Source of the DNA: Cryomorphaceae bacterium
Lineage (GTDB): Bacteria > Bacteroidota > Bacteroidia > Flavobacteriales > Schleiferiaceae
Assembly (NCBI GenBank): GCA_017858515.1
Contig: JAFMBM010000003.1
Location: 1-64,000 of the forward strand
Length of the DNA: 64,000 nt
Direction of reading: 5' to 3'
Shown here piece by piece: positions 45,252 to 54,182 of this stretch. Under the pieces are notes generated by a model. That model did not search any database and was not told where the DNA came from. It saw only the letters and a program-made list of their open reading frames with translations. The first letter of the stretch is position 1; every line of letters starts with the position of its first letter. Made by a program: the position numbers and the translations under genes.

Positions 45252-46604
45252 TTAGATGTGATGTAATTTACTCTCAGTTAACATAGGATGATTCTTTGGA
45301 ACCAATGCCGCCTTAGCTAGGGAAGAAAAAACTACCCAGATAAAGAGCCCCATAAATCCGCAGAAAATGCCAAGGTCGATCAAACCAATTGACCACTCTA
45401 CCCCAACCGTTCCAGGCATAATCATAACGAAATGATCTAACCAATGACCAGCCAATATGGCTATACCCGCTGTGATCACAAAGTACATATTCCTTTTGCT
45501 ATCCCTGCTCATCATAACCAGAATAGGAAACAAGAAGTTCAAAGCTAAGGCAGTCATAAATGGACCCTTGTATTCTTTGAAACGTATTAGATAATATGTA
45601 ACTTCTTCAGGAATGTTTGAATACCAGATAAGCATATATTGTGAGAACCAGAGGTAGGTCCAGAAAACACTAAAGGCAAACATAAATTTACCAAGGTCCT
45701 GCAAGTGGCTATGATTCAATTCTGGCAGATAGCCATTCATTTTTAGATATATTGCGATTAACGTAATTACGGTTAAGGCTGACACAAATAATCCAGCGAA
45801 AGTGTACCAACCAAATAAGGTGCTAAACCAATGAGTATCTATACTCATAATCCAATCCCAAGCCATCATTGAACTGGACACAGCAAAAAGAACCAAGAAA
45901 ACAGCAGATAAGGTGCGCTTTTTCGACCATAATGCTGCCCCTTCCTCTTTAGAACCTGTATCTGCTTGAAGAGAATACTTCCTAAATAATTTTGCTCCCA
46001 ACACCCAAATCAATAGATAAACTACTGAGCGAGTAATAAAAAACCCAGGATTAAGATACCCTTGCTTACCTGCAATTATTGAATCATACGCCGGGCTTTC
46101 TGGGTCCATGATTCCTTCTGCCATCCAATGCCAAAGATGATGCACATGGAAAACCCCTAAAATGCTTAAACCAATTATCAACAAAACAGGTATTATCAAA
46201 AACTGAGACATGGCTTCCATGATCCTCAACACTACCACAGACCATCCCACTTGAGCCGCATATTGAATCGACAAGAAGAACAGTGCTCCTAAAGAAATGG
46301 CCATAAAAAAGAAAATATTCACAAATAACCTAGACCATGGCTTATTCACCAACTGATGATGATTGTCATGCCCAACATCATGGCTACTAGTCTCATGATG
46401 ATCATTCGAAGCATGTTGATCCTCGCTATGCCCTGTGGCATGCTCTCCAACTACAGCTTGTGAATGTTCCTCATGACTAGTAATATGAGTAACATCTTCG
46501 TGACTTACTCCCTCTGACATTGTAAAATTCAATATCAAAGAGATTACTCCTACAGCCATTAAAATAAGGCTGAAACGTTTTGCTTTTGCGCTGAATACAA
46601 ACAT
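45252..46604 (-). CDS. actF: Alternative complex III subunit ActF
   Basis: The 450-residue membrane protein has about ten helices and matches the quinol:cytochrome c oxidoreductase subunit ActF by position and pattern (MAWDWIMSIDTHWFSTLFGWYTFAGLF, LMIWYSNIPEEVTYY). After the first helix there is a ~50-residue histidine-rich loop (HEDVTHITSHEEH, SNDHHETSSHDVGHDNHH). The assignment rests on gene order; alone it would be a polytopic membrane protein. It starts just 4 bases after the actE stop and ends 12 bases before coxB. Confidence 0.92.
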   Translation of the reverse strand: MFVFSAKAKRFSLILMAVGVISLILNFTMSEGVSHEDVTHITSHEEHSQAVVGEHATGHSEDQHASNDHHETSSHDVGHDNHHQLVNKPWSRLFVNIFFFMAISLGALFFLSIQYAAQVGWSVVVLRIMEAMSQFLIIPVLLIIGLSILGVFHVHHLWHWMAEGIMDPESPAYDSIIAGKQGYLNPGFFITRSVVYLLIWVLGAKLFRKYSLQADTGSKEEGAALWSKKRTLSAVFLVLFAVSSSMMAWDWIMSIDTHWFSTLFGWYTFAGLFVSALTVITLIAIYLKMNGYLPELNHSHLQDLGKFMFAFSVFWTYLWFSQYMLIWYSNIPEEVTYYLIRFKEYKGPFMTALALNFLFPILVMMSRDSKRNMYFVITAGIAILAGHWLDHFVMIMPGTVGVEWSIGLIDLGIFCGFMGLFIWVVFSSLAKAALVPKNHPMLTESKLHHI

Positions 46605-46608
46605 GTTA

Positions 46609-47244
46609 TCAGACTTCAGGATTGGTTTGCTCTTCTACACTTGCAGTAACTGGATTTGGAGAAGGATCATTTCTCAACTGTAAAACATACTGCACTATTT
46701 TCCAGCGTTCATCATGACTCAACTGTGAAGCATGTGAGCCCATTATATTCTTGCCATACATAATTACATGGTAGATACTTCCTTCTGTAATATTAGGAAG
46801 CTTTTCACTTGAGTACGATGGTACCCCAAGTATCTTTTCTCTTTCTACTAGAATTCCATTTCCATCCCCCTTTTCTCCGTGGCAATGACTACAAAAAATG
46901 GTATATAACTCCTTTGCATCCTGCATCAACAATTCTTTTTCTTCAGAGGTAAAAGATCTAAGATCCCAAGGAGTTTTAAGATAAGCTAAGGCCGAATCAT
47001 AACCTTGCTGAGAATTGCTATAATCATATGGAATATAACCTCTAGCTATAGTGCCATTTACGGGTTTACGAGCACTCAGCCCATCTTCAAAATTAGGATT
47101 GCTTGTATAGGCCTCAAACGCTGGTCCTCTATACATATTAGGCATATACTCCAATGCAGTTTGAGTTTTATCTCTTCTGCACGAAGTCCCAAAAACTAGG
47201 GCAAGGGCTAACACTGTCCCTAAAATGAGGAAAGTCTTCTTCAT
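46609..47244 (-). CDS. actE: Alternative complex III cytochrome c subunit ActE
   Basis: The 211-residue protein has a lipoprotein signal (LALALVFGTS|CRRDK) and one class I cytochrome c domain with haem motif CSHCHGEKGDGNG and a distal Met ligand probably in YGKNIMGSHASQL. It carries electrons from the ActA multihaem subunit towards the oxidase. The N-terminal 90 residues hold the conserved MYRGPAFEAYTSNPNFEDG segment of the family. Confidence 0.94.
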   Translation of the reverse strand: MKKTFLILGTVLALALVFGTSCRRDKTQTALEYMPNMYRGPAFEAYTSNPNFEDGLSARKPVNGTIARGYIPYDYSNSQQGYDSALAYLKTPWDLRSFTSEEKELLMQDAKELYTIFCSHCHGEKGDGNGILVEREKILGVPSYSSEKLPNITEGSIYHVIMYGKNIMGSHASQLSHDERWKIVQYVLQLRNDPSPNPVTASVEEQTNPEV

Positions 47245-47253
47245 CTCTTCTTA

Positions 47254-47826
47254 TTAATGCAATTCAACTGCACCTGTATCCTTTAAAATAGCTATCAACT
47301 GATCGCGGTCGCCTTTTAACTCCACTTCCATTAAGAACATATCATCCGTTGTTCTAGGATCAGGATTCATTGCCTTTCTACCTGGAAATAAACCATTTCT
47401 AACAAAGAAAGTCCATACCATTAAATGAGCGGCAAAGAAGACAGTTAATTCGAACATTATGGGCACAAAAGCTGGCATATTTTGAATCCAGGTGAAACTT
47501 GGTTTTCCACCAATATTCTGTGGCCAATCGACTACCATCATATAGTATGTCATCGCTATAGCGGTACTTAACCCCAAAAGACCATACATAAAAGCAGTAA
47601 TAGCTATTCTAGTCTCTTTTAATCCCATGGCCTTATCAAGACCATGAACTGGAAAAGGTGTAAATACTTCATGTATTTTATATCCTTTCGCTCTTAATGC
47701 CTTCACACTGCTCATTAAGATATCATCATCATTGAACATTGCGCTCACAATGACTTTTTCTGAACCTCCATGATGACCGGAGGTATCAGCGCTTCCGTGT
47801 GCTATAATCTTCTCAGTGGTGTCCAT
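47254..47826 (-). CDS. actD: Alternative complex III subunit ActD (DUF3341)
   Basis: The 190-residue protein has a soluble N-terminal domain (VIVSAMFNDDDILMSSVKALRAKGYKIHEVFTPFPVHGLD), two membrane helices (about 75-100 and 115-145) and a conserved C-terminal tail (DELK-type end EVELKGDRDQLIAILKDTGAVEL). This is the DUF3341 pattern of ActD. It overlaps actC by 14 bases, indicating coupled translation. Confidence 0.94.
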   Translation of the reverse strand: MDTTEKIIAHGSADTSGHHGGSEKVIVSAMFNDDDILMSSVKALRAKGYKIHEVFTPFPVHGLDKAMGLKETRIAITAFMYGLLGLSTAIAMTYYMMVVDWPQNIGGKPSFTWIQNMPAFVPIMFELTVFFAAHLMVWTFFVRNGLFPGRKAMNPDPRTTDDMFLMEVELKGDRDQLIAILKDTGAVELH

Positions 47827-49201
47827 CCTCTGTATGGTGTTTCTTTTGACTTTCTCCTGATGATTTCAAAATGGTTTTCAATTCTGCCTGTGCAATTACT
47901 GGGAAGGTTCTAGCATACAACAAGAAAAGAACAAAGAAGAAACCAATTGTACCCAAATAGATCCCTATATCTACAAAGGTTGGAGAGAACATTGTCCAAC
48001 TTGAAGGAAGATAATCACGGTGTAATGATGTCACAATAATTACAAAACGTTCAAACCACATTCCAATATTTACAACAATAGAGATGATAAACGTGAACAT
48101 AATATTCGTTCTCCATTTTTTAACCCACATCAACTGAGGAGAAAAAACATTGCAGGTCATCATAGACCAATATGCCCAAGCATAGGGGCCTGTTGCACGA
48201 TTTAAGAAAGCATATTGTTCATATTCTACTCCAGAATACCATGCGATAAACAACTCTGTGATATATGCGACACCTACTATTGATCCCGTAAGCATGATAA
48301 CAATATTCATCATTTCAATATGCTGAATTGTAATATAGTGCTCCATTCGGAACATTTTCCTCATAATTATGAGAAGTGTTTGTACCATCGCAAACCCAGA
48401 GAATATGGCACCCGCAACAAAATAAGGCGGGAATATAGTTGTATGCCAACCTGGTATAACCGACGTGGCGAAGTCCATAGATACAATAGTGTGTACCGAG
48501 AGAACCAGTGGAGTAGCCAAGCCCGCAAGAACAAGAGAAACTTCTTCGAAACGCTGCCAATGTTTAGCCTTTCCTCCCCATCCAAAGCTCAAAATAGAAT
48601 AGACATGTTTTTGAACTGGTTTTATTGCTCTGTCTCTAAGCATGGCAAAGTCAGGTATCAAGCCAACGTACCAAAACACAACCGATACTGAGAAGTACGT
48701 TGATATAGCGAACACATCCCACAGAAGCGGTGAATTAAAATTCACCCATAACGAACCAAACTGATTTGGAATTGGAAATACGAAATATGCTAACCAAATT
48801 CTTCCCATGTGTATACCTGGAAAAAGAGCGGCTTGAATTACAGAAAAAATGGTCATTGCTTCAGCCGAACGGTTGATAGACATTCTCCATTTCTGTCTAA
48901 ACAATAAGAGTACTGCTGAGATCAAAGTGCCCGCGTGGCCAATTCCAACCCACCAAACGAAATTGGTGATATCCCAAGCCCAGCCTACAGTCTTATTTAG
49001 ACCCCAGGTACCAATACCTGTGCCTATCGTATACAAAATATTACCTACCCCCCACAAGAAGAGAAGTAATGAAATGCTGAAGGCTATCCACCAAGAGCGA
49101 GGTGGCGCCGTTTCAATCGGACGTGCTACCTCTACGGTGACATCGTGATAATTCTTGTCGCCGAGAATGAGTGGTTCGCGGATGTGTGATTCGTAGTGCA
49201 T
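47813..49201 (-). CDS. actC: Alternative complex III subunit ActC (NrfD-type)
   Basis: The 462-residue protein has about ten membrane helices and the NrfD/PsrC family pattern (WWIAFSISLLLFLWGVGNILY, FVWWVGIGHAGTLISAVLLLF, ALFPGIHMGRIWLAYFVFPIP). It is the main quinol-binding membrane subunit of alternative complex III. The C-terminal tail ends in a histidine cluster (KKHHTEDGHH). It follows actB by 18 bases. Confidence 0.95.
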   Translation of the reverse strand: MHYESHIREPLILGDKNYHDVTVEVARPIETAPPRSWWIAFSISLLLFLWGVGNILYTIGTGIGTWGLNKTVGWAWDITNFVWWVGIGHAGTLISAVLLLFRQKWRMSINRSAEAMTIFSVIQAALFPGIHMGRIWLAYFVFPIPNQFGSLWVNFNSPLLWDVFAISTYFSVSVVFWYVGLIPDFAMLRDRAIKPVQKHVYSILSFGWGGKAKHWQRFEEVSLVLAGLATPLVLSVHTIVSMDFATSVIPGWHTTIFPPYFVAGAIFSGFAMVQTLLIIMRKMFRMEHYITIQHIEMMNIVIMLTGSIVGVAYITELFIAWYSGVEYEQYAFLNRATGPYAWAYWSMMTCNVFSPQLMWVKKWRTNIMFTFIISIVVNIGMWFERFVIIVTSLHRDYLPSSWTMFSPTFVDIGIYLGTIGFFFVLFLLYARTFPVIAQAELKTILKSSGESQKKHHTEDGHH

Positions 49202-49219
49202 CGACTATTCCTTTCTACG

Positions 49220-52200
49220 TTAGGCTTTGTTACGGACTTTTGTTTGATAAAACACAGATGGTTGTGTACCTACTTCATCTAATAAATGGTACATTCTATC
49301 ATCTTTCTTAAGCTTTGCTATTTCACTCTTGGTATCATTTGCATCACCAAAACGAATAGCACCTGTATCGCAGGCCTGAGCACAAGCCGTTTGAATTTCT
49401 CCATCCTCTACAGGTCTTCCTTCTTTCTTTGCTTCCAATTTTCCGTATTGGATTCGTTGGATACACATAGAGCATTTCTCCATTACACCTCTTGAACGAA
49501 CGGTAACGTCTGGATTTAATACCATTTTACCCAAATCATCATTCATAGCGTAATTCACATCGAACTGATCTTGATTGTCATGATACAAGAACCAGTTGAA
49601 ACGACGTACTTTATATGGACAGTTATTAGCGCAATAGCGAGTCCCGATACAGCGGTTATATGCCATGTGATTTAATCCTTCAGCCGAATGGGTTGTTGCA
49701 GCCACTGGACAAACTGTTTCACAAGGAGCATGGTTGCAATGTTGACACATTACAGGTTGGAAAACTACTTCAGGAGATTCTGAAGGCTCTTCCATTGCAT
49801 TGAACATATCAATAGCACCAATATTACTTTCATGTGCCACTTCCTCATTCATATCCGAAGAGAAATAACGGTCGATTCTCAACCAATGCATATCTCTACT
49901 CCTGCGAACTTCATCCTTACCCACTACAGGTACGTTATTCTCAGCATGACAAGCTATCACGCAAGCTCCACATCCAATACACTTTGTGAGGTCTATAGAC
50001 AAGTTCCAAAAATGACCTGTCTTGTGATCAAAATCTTTCCAAAGATTCGCCTCAGAAGAAGTCAGAGCCCCTTCATAAGTCTCAAAAGTTGTTCTTTCAT
50101 TCCAACCCTCTCCGTTAGCTTTGGCAGGTTTGTTTAGGAAGGTATCTAAACTAATTTCTCGTACAATATCTCTACCCATCATGGTGTGGTGCAGCTGTAC
50201 ACATGCAAATTCGTGGTCCTCGGCTGCTGATTTCTCAATCCTCACATCCGCTGCAGAATGCATTCCATCCTTAATTAGCATGAAGGCATTAACACCCACA
50301 TTATTCCCTGCTTTTCCTGCCAGAGTTCTTCCATAACCTATCGCAAGTCCAACAGAACCATAAGTCTGGCCTGGTTGGATATAAACAGGCACTCCCTGTA
50401 GGCTTACACCATTTACAGTCAAATCTACCTTCGAGCCATTCAATGAACCGTTCGAAGTATTATAGTTCTCTAAGCCCAACTCTTTCGCCTGTGAAGCACT
50501 AATAGTTAGGTAATTATCCCAAGAAGCCCTTGTAAGAGGGTCTGGCATTTCTTGTAGCCATGGGTTATTTGAAAGAACTCCAACTCCCATTGATGCCTTT
50601 TGATAAAAAGCTATTTCAGTACCTCCAGACTTAAGTGAAGAAATTCCTTTCGCACTAGCCGAAAGCTGGGTAGAAATATCTTCAGCTAATTCATATGATT
50701 GTTCACCAGACTCGGTTTCAGTCAATTCAGCCTTGTAATAACCATCATGCACTGCCTGATTCCATCCCATTCCAGCCGTTAAAATACTGCCAGTCCAGAA
50801 ATTTTTCAGGTAGTCGTAGTATTTCGCAGAAACGCCCATTACGGCCAGTAGAATTTCTTCTCTCTGCATGGTATTGAACAAAGGCCTAATAAGCGGCTGA
50901 CCGATGGTGAGCACTCCATCTGCTGGAAGTGCATCAGTCCAAGACTCAAAGCCATGGTTCATTGGTAATACAATCTGAGATAAACTAGAAGTTTCATCCA
51001 ATCTCTCTGCGATAGACACCTTGTATTCTACTTTGGCCAAGGCATCAGCAAAACCAGGAACATTATAAACTGGATTAACTGAATCAAGTAAAATAACTTC
51101 TATTTTACCTGAATTCATATCAGCTATCAGCTGACTCAAAGCACTATCGTCGCCAGATCTCAACCTAGATCTTCTATTCGCTAGAACAGTGCTATCTATG
51201 TTACCAAGTAATTTATTGATGCCAAAGCAGATAACCTCGTCATCCTTTCTATTTCCTCCTATAAAAACCACTGATGATTTTGCACTAAGTAGCTCCTTCG
51301 CTGTTTCTGTAGCATCTTTCATCAATTTAGCATCCAGATTAGGTGAAGACAATGTAGCCTCTCCTTTTGCCTTAGCTATTTCATTATAGATTGCTAATAG
51401 AACCTGCGACTGCTCGCTAGGTTTAACGCGCACTCTCTTATCTGCATTCGATCCAGAAAGCGACATTACCGATTCGAACTGAATATGGCGAGCCATATCT
51501 TTCGACAATTCTCTCGCTTTACTGTAATCCGATGTCATTGACTGACCGTTATAGTCACTCAAAAAGTCAGCTCCAATTGAAACAATCAATCCAACTTTCG
51601 AAATATCATAAAGCGGCAAAGCTCTTCTTCCCGTTAAGGTCTGCCAGGCATCCAATTTTCCTGAAAGGCTGAAGGCATCGTAACTCACGTGCCTGAAATT
51701 CGGATGTTCCGAGGCAAACTGTTGGACAGCCGAGGACATAGTAGGACTAACTATTGTATTCGAAAGTAGAACCGTCGATTTTGAATTAGCTACCTTATTC
51801 TTTACTTCTAAAAGTATATCTGACCAGATTACTTCCGCACCGTCTTTCAATGGTGCTTTTAATCTTGAGTTATCATAGAGTGACAAAGCTGCTGCTTGAA
51901 CTCTAGCATTTGCTGAACCGTTAAAAGGAGCCTCTCTGTTTGCATCCACCTTAATCGGACGACCTTCTCTAGTCTTCACAAGAATAGAAGCAAAATCATG
52001 TCCATCATAATAAGTAGTCGCATAATAATTGGGAACACCAGGCAATACGCTGTCTGGCTTGACAACGTAAGGAATGGATTCTACAATAGGAGCCTCACAC
52101 GCTGCAAGGGCTGCTGCTGCCGTTGAGAATCCTAAATATTTTAGGAAATCTCTACGAGAAGTTTGCGCTCCAGCAAGCATTTCGCCATTGCCCAAGAAAT

Positions 52201-52309
52201 CTTCGACTGGCATTTCTGATGCGAACTCATTCTGCCTAAGGTTGTCCATGATAGGACTGTTCTCCTTAAGCTCCTCAAGTCCTTTCCAGTATTTCTTTAC
52301 TTCCGCCAT
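49220..52309 (-). CDS. actB: Alternative complex III molybdopterin-type/iron-sulfur subunit ActB
   Basis: The 1029-residue protein joins a degenerate molybdopterin-oxidoreductase domain (about 70-740) to a C-terminal ferredoxin domain with four cysteine clusters (CIGCGACVIAC, CQHCNHAPCETVCPV, CIGTRYCANNCPY, and CSMC...CAQACDTG). A Tat-type twin-arginine motif (SRRDFLKYLGF) sits at residue 51, inside a long N-terminal leader, followed by AAAALAACEA, which could be a lipobox. ActB homologues bind no molybdenum cofactor. It transfers electrons through iron-sulfur clusters next to ActA. Confidence 0.95.
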   Translation of the reverse strand: MAEVKKYWKGLEELKENSPIMDNLRQNEFASEMPVEDFLGNGEMLAGAQTSRRDFLKYLGFSTAAAALAACEAPIVESIPYVVKPDSVLPGVPNYYATTYYDGHDFASILVKTREGRPIKVDANREAPFNGSANARVQAAALSLYDNSRLKAPLKDGAEVIWSDILLEVKNKVANSKSTVLLSNTIVSPTMSSAVQQFASEHPNFRHVSYDAFSLSGKLDAWQTLTGRRALPLYDISKVGLIVSIGADFLSDYNGQSMTSDYSKARELSKDMARHIQFESVMSLSGSNADKRVRVKPSEQSQVLLAIYNEIAKAKGEATLSSPNLDAKLMKDATETAKELLSAKSSVVFIGGNRKDDEVICFGINKLLGNIDSTVLANRRSRLRSGDDSALSQLIADMNSGKIEVILLDSVNPVYNVPGFADALAKVEYKVSIAERLDETSSLSQIVLPMNHGFESWTDALPADGVLTIGQPLIRPLFNTMQREEILLAVMGVSAKYYDYLKNFWTGSILTAGMGWNQAVHDGYYKAELTETESGEQSYELAEDISTQLSASAKGISSLKSGGTEIAFYQKASMGVGVLSNNPWLQEMPDPLTRASWDNYLTISASQAKELGLENYNTSNGSLNGSKVDLTVNGVSLQGVPVYIQPGQTYGSVGLAIGYGRTLAGKAGNNVGVNAFMLIKDGMHSAADVRIEKSAAEDHEFACVQLHHTMMGRDIVREISLDTFLNKPAKANGEGWNERTTFETYEGALTSSEANLWKDFDHKTGHFWNLSIDLTKCIGCGACVIACHAENNVPVVGKDEVRRSRDMHWLRIDRYFSSDMNEEVAHESNIGAIDMFNAMEEPSESPEVVFQPVMCQHCNHAPCETVCPVAATTHSAEGLNHMAYNRCIGTRYCANNCPYKVRRFNWFLYHDNQDQFDVNYAMNDDLGKMVLNPDVTVRSRGVMEKCSMCIQRIQYGKLEAKKEGRPVEDGEIQTACAQACDTGAIRFGDANDTKSEIAKLKKDDRMYHLLDEVGTQPSVFYQTKVRNKA

Positions 52310-52333
52310 AGGGCTGAACTCTTTTTTATTGGA

Positions 52334-53614
52334 TCAATAATGACATTTACCACACTCTAAGCCTCCGATTTTTTCAACCGTAATTGGCTCATCACCATAC
52401 TTTTCTTTCAGCTTTGCATGAAGCTCAGCATAATAACCGTTTGACTCCACTTGCACTTCAGTCTCGCGATGACAATTAATACACCATCCCATGGTTAGAG
52501 GTGAGTATTGGTAAACTTCTTCCATCTCCTGAATAGGACCGTGACAAGTTTGACATTCTACTTGACCAGCACTTACGTGTTGAGCATGATTAAAATAGGC
52601 CAAATCCGGAAGGTTATGTATTCGAACCCATTTTACTGGCTTCTCTTCATAATCAGGGATATAAGACCTATTCTCAGGATCCCATCCGATTGCATTGTAG
52701 ATCTTCGCAATTTCAGGCGATTTCTCTCCATTATACTTTAGTTCGCCTGTTTCTGTTTGAATTTCGCTACCATCGATATACATATGACAGTTCATACAAA
52801 CATTGGTACTTGGAATTCCAGAATGCTTACTGAAACGAGCGCTTGAATGACAATAATTACAATCTACTTTATTATCTCCAGCATGAATTTTATGTGAAAA
52901 AGCAATCGGTTGAACCGGCTGGTAATGTGCATTTAGTCCAACGCCCATCATTCCATAATATGCTTCTCTCAATAAAAAGACAGACACAAATATTGATGCG
53001 AGGATGATAAATGACTTGCTCCTTAAAATGGTTCTTGTCCAAAAATTAGAATCTTCAAGAAGAGTAGATGTTGGATCTCCTTTCACCGCCTTCAAAGTAT
53101 TCTTAACCTTAACCAATAAGAAGATTAACAATATCAAGAAAACAGACAATGAAATAAGAACAACTAGGTTAGAATCTCCACTTGCTGCTGTATTTGGATC
53201 AGGACTGTTATTGCCGCCACCATTTACCACCACTTTTGGCTTATTGCCCTCAACAGTATAGGCTAGAATGTCATTTATATCCTGATCAGACAACTGCGGG
53301 AAAGCAGCCATCACAAGACCGTTATATTCATTAAAGATTGCTTTCGCATCTGCGTCTCCGCTCGCGCGTAGGGCCGCATTATCTTTAATCCACGCAACGA
53401 GCCAGTCAAGCTCACGACGTTCAGTAACGTCACCTAAAGCTGGACCCACCAACTTTTTGTCGAGTTTATGACAACTCGCACAGTTGGCATTAAAAATGGC
53501 TTTACCGTTCGCTGCATCACCCTGAACTTCAAAGGCCATCGACACCAAGGGTGTCAAAGCTAGAAGAACGATGAATAATAAAGAGCGAGATCGGGCAATA
53601 AAGGATGTTCTCAT
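52334..53614 (-). CDS. actA: Alternative complex III multihaem cytochrome c subunit ActA
   Basis: The 426-residue protein has a signal peptide and six haem-binding motifs: CASCHK in an N-terminal monohaem domain (about 25-110), and CNYCHS, CMNCHM, CQTCHG, CINCHR and CGKCHY in a C-terminal pentahaem domain, joined by two membrane helices. The pentahaem part is the ActA core; the extra N-terminal domain is a fusion. I chose ATG 53614 because AAGGGGA lies seven bases upstream; ATG 53644 (10 residues more) is possible. It is the first gene of an eight-gene operon ending with coxA. Confidence 0.94.
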   Translation of the reverse strand: MRTSFIARSRSLLFIVLLALTPLVSMAFEVQGDAANGKAIFNANCASCHKLDKKLVGPALGDVTERRELDWLVAWIKDNAALRASGDADAKAIFNEYNGLVMAAFPQLSDQDINDILAYTVEGNKPKVVVNGGGNNSPDPNTAASGDSNLVVLISLSVFLILLIFLLVKVKNTLKAVKGDPTSTLLEDSNFWTRTILRSKSFIILASIFVSVFLLREAYYGMMGVGLNAHYQPVQPIAFSHKIHAGDNKVDCNYCHSSARFSKHSGIPSTNVCMNCHMYIDGSEIQTETGELKYNGEKSPEIAKIYNAIGWDPENRSYIPDYEEKPVKWVRIHNLPDLAYFNHAQHVSAGQVECQTCHGPIQEMEEVYQYSPLTMGWCINCHRETEVQVESNGYYAELHAKLKEKYGDEPITVEKIGGLECGKCHY

Positions 53615-53651
53615 CAGGTTTTCCCCTTGTTTCTCGTGGTTCATGTGGCAG

Positions 53652-53659
53652 CAAATTTA
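53652..53659 (-). promoter_or_regulatory. Promoter -7 element of the act-cox operon
   Basis: The minus strand reads TAAATTTG, a perfect TAnnTTTG match just upstream of actA. No good -33 TTG is found at the usual distance, which could indicate an activated promoter. It predicts a leader of about 30 bases to ATG 53614. Confidence 0.55.
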
Positions 53660-53772
53660 ACGTATAAACAGTAGGAGCGCTTGTTAGTGTTTGAACGAAA
53701 TATAATTTATAATGAATCTAAATAAGTGTAGAATTTGATATTTACAGCTAGAACACTTAGTACTTTTACAAC

Positions 53773-54180
53773 ATGAGAAATAAGCATTGGAAATCAGCGA
53801 TCTTCATAATACTTCCGCTTCTTTTTAATCCACTTTTTGGACAGACTGCATCTTCCGACAGTACTTATTGGGAAGAAGAAGAAGGAATTTCTACTGCCAT
53901 AGGTCTATTTACAGAATACAATTTGTTAAATCCGACCTCAAAAGGATTTCGAATTCAGATTTTCAATGGTTCGAAACAGAATGCGAACAAGAAAAAAACT
54001 GAGTTTTTGCAAAAATACCCAACCATGGTTGCGCACGTAATTTATGAATACCCTGAATACCGAATTCAGATAGGCGACTACAAGACAAAATATGAAGCCG
54101 AGAAAACACTCTCTGAAATAAGAGAATGGTTTCCCGGCTCCTTTATAGTTATCACCCAAATAGGGCAAGGTCTACGATAA
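53773..54180 (+). CDS. Secreted SPOR-domain protein
   Basis: The 135-residue protein has a signal peptide (KHWKSAIFIILPLLFNPLFG|QTA) and a single SPOR-like domain of about 75 residues (GFRIQIFNGSKQNANKKKTEFL, YRIQIGDYKTKYEAEKTLSEI). SPOR domains bind septal peptidoglycan lacking stem peptides, though many Bacteroidota copies have unproven roles. TACTTTTA (one mismatch to the -7 consensus) ends 4 bases before the ATG. It converges on infB with a 2-base gap. Confidence 0.85.
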   Translation: MRNKHWKSAIFIILPLLFNPLFGQTASSDSTYWEEEEGISTAIGLFTEYNLLNPTSKGFRIQIFNGSKQNANKKKTEFLQKYPTMVAHVIYEYPEYRIQIGDYKTKYEAEKTLSEIREWFPGSFIVITQIGQGLR

Positions 54181-54182
54181 AC

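Noticed and set aside
48320-48691. 123-residue plus-strand ORF
   Set aside because: It is antisense to actC, whose reading frame is strongly supported; the translation has no domain pattern.
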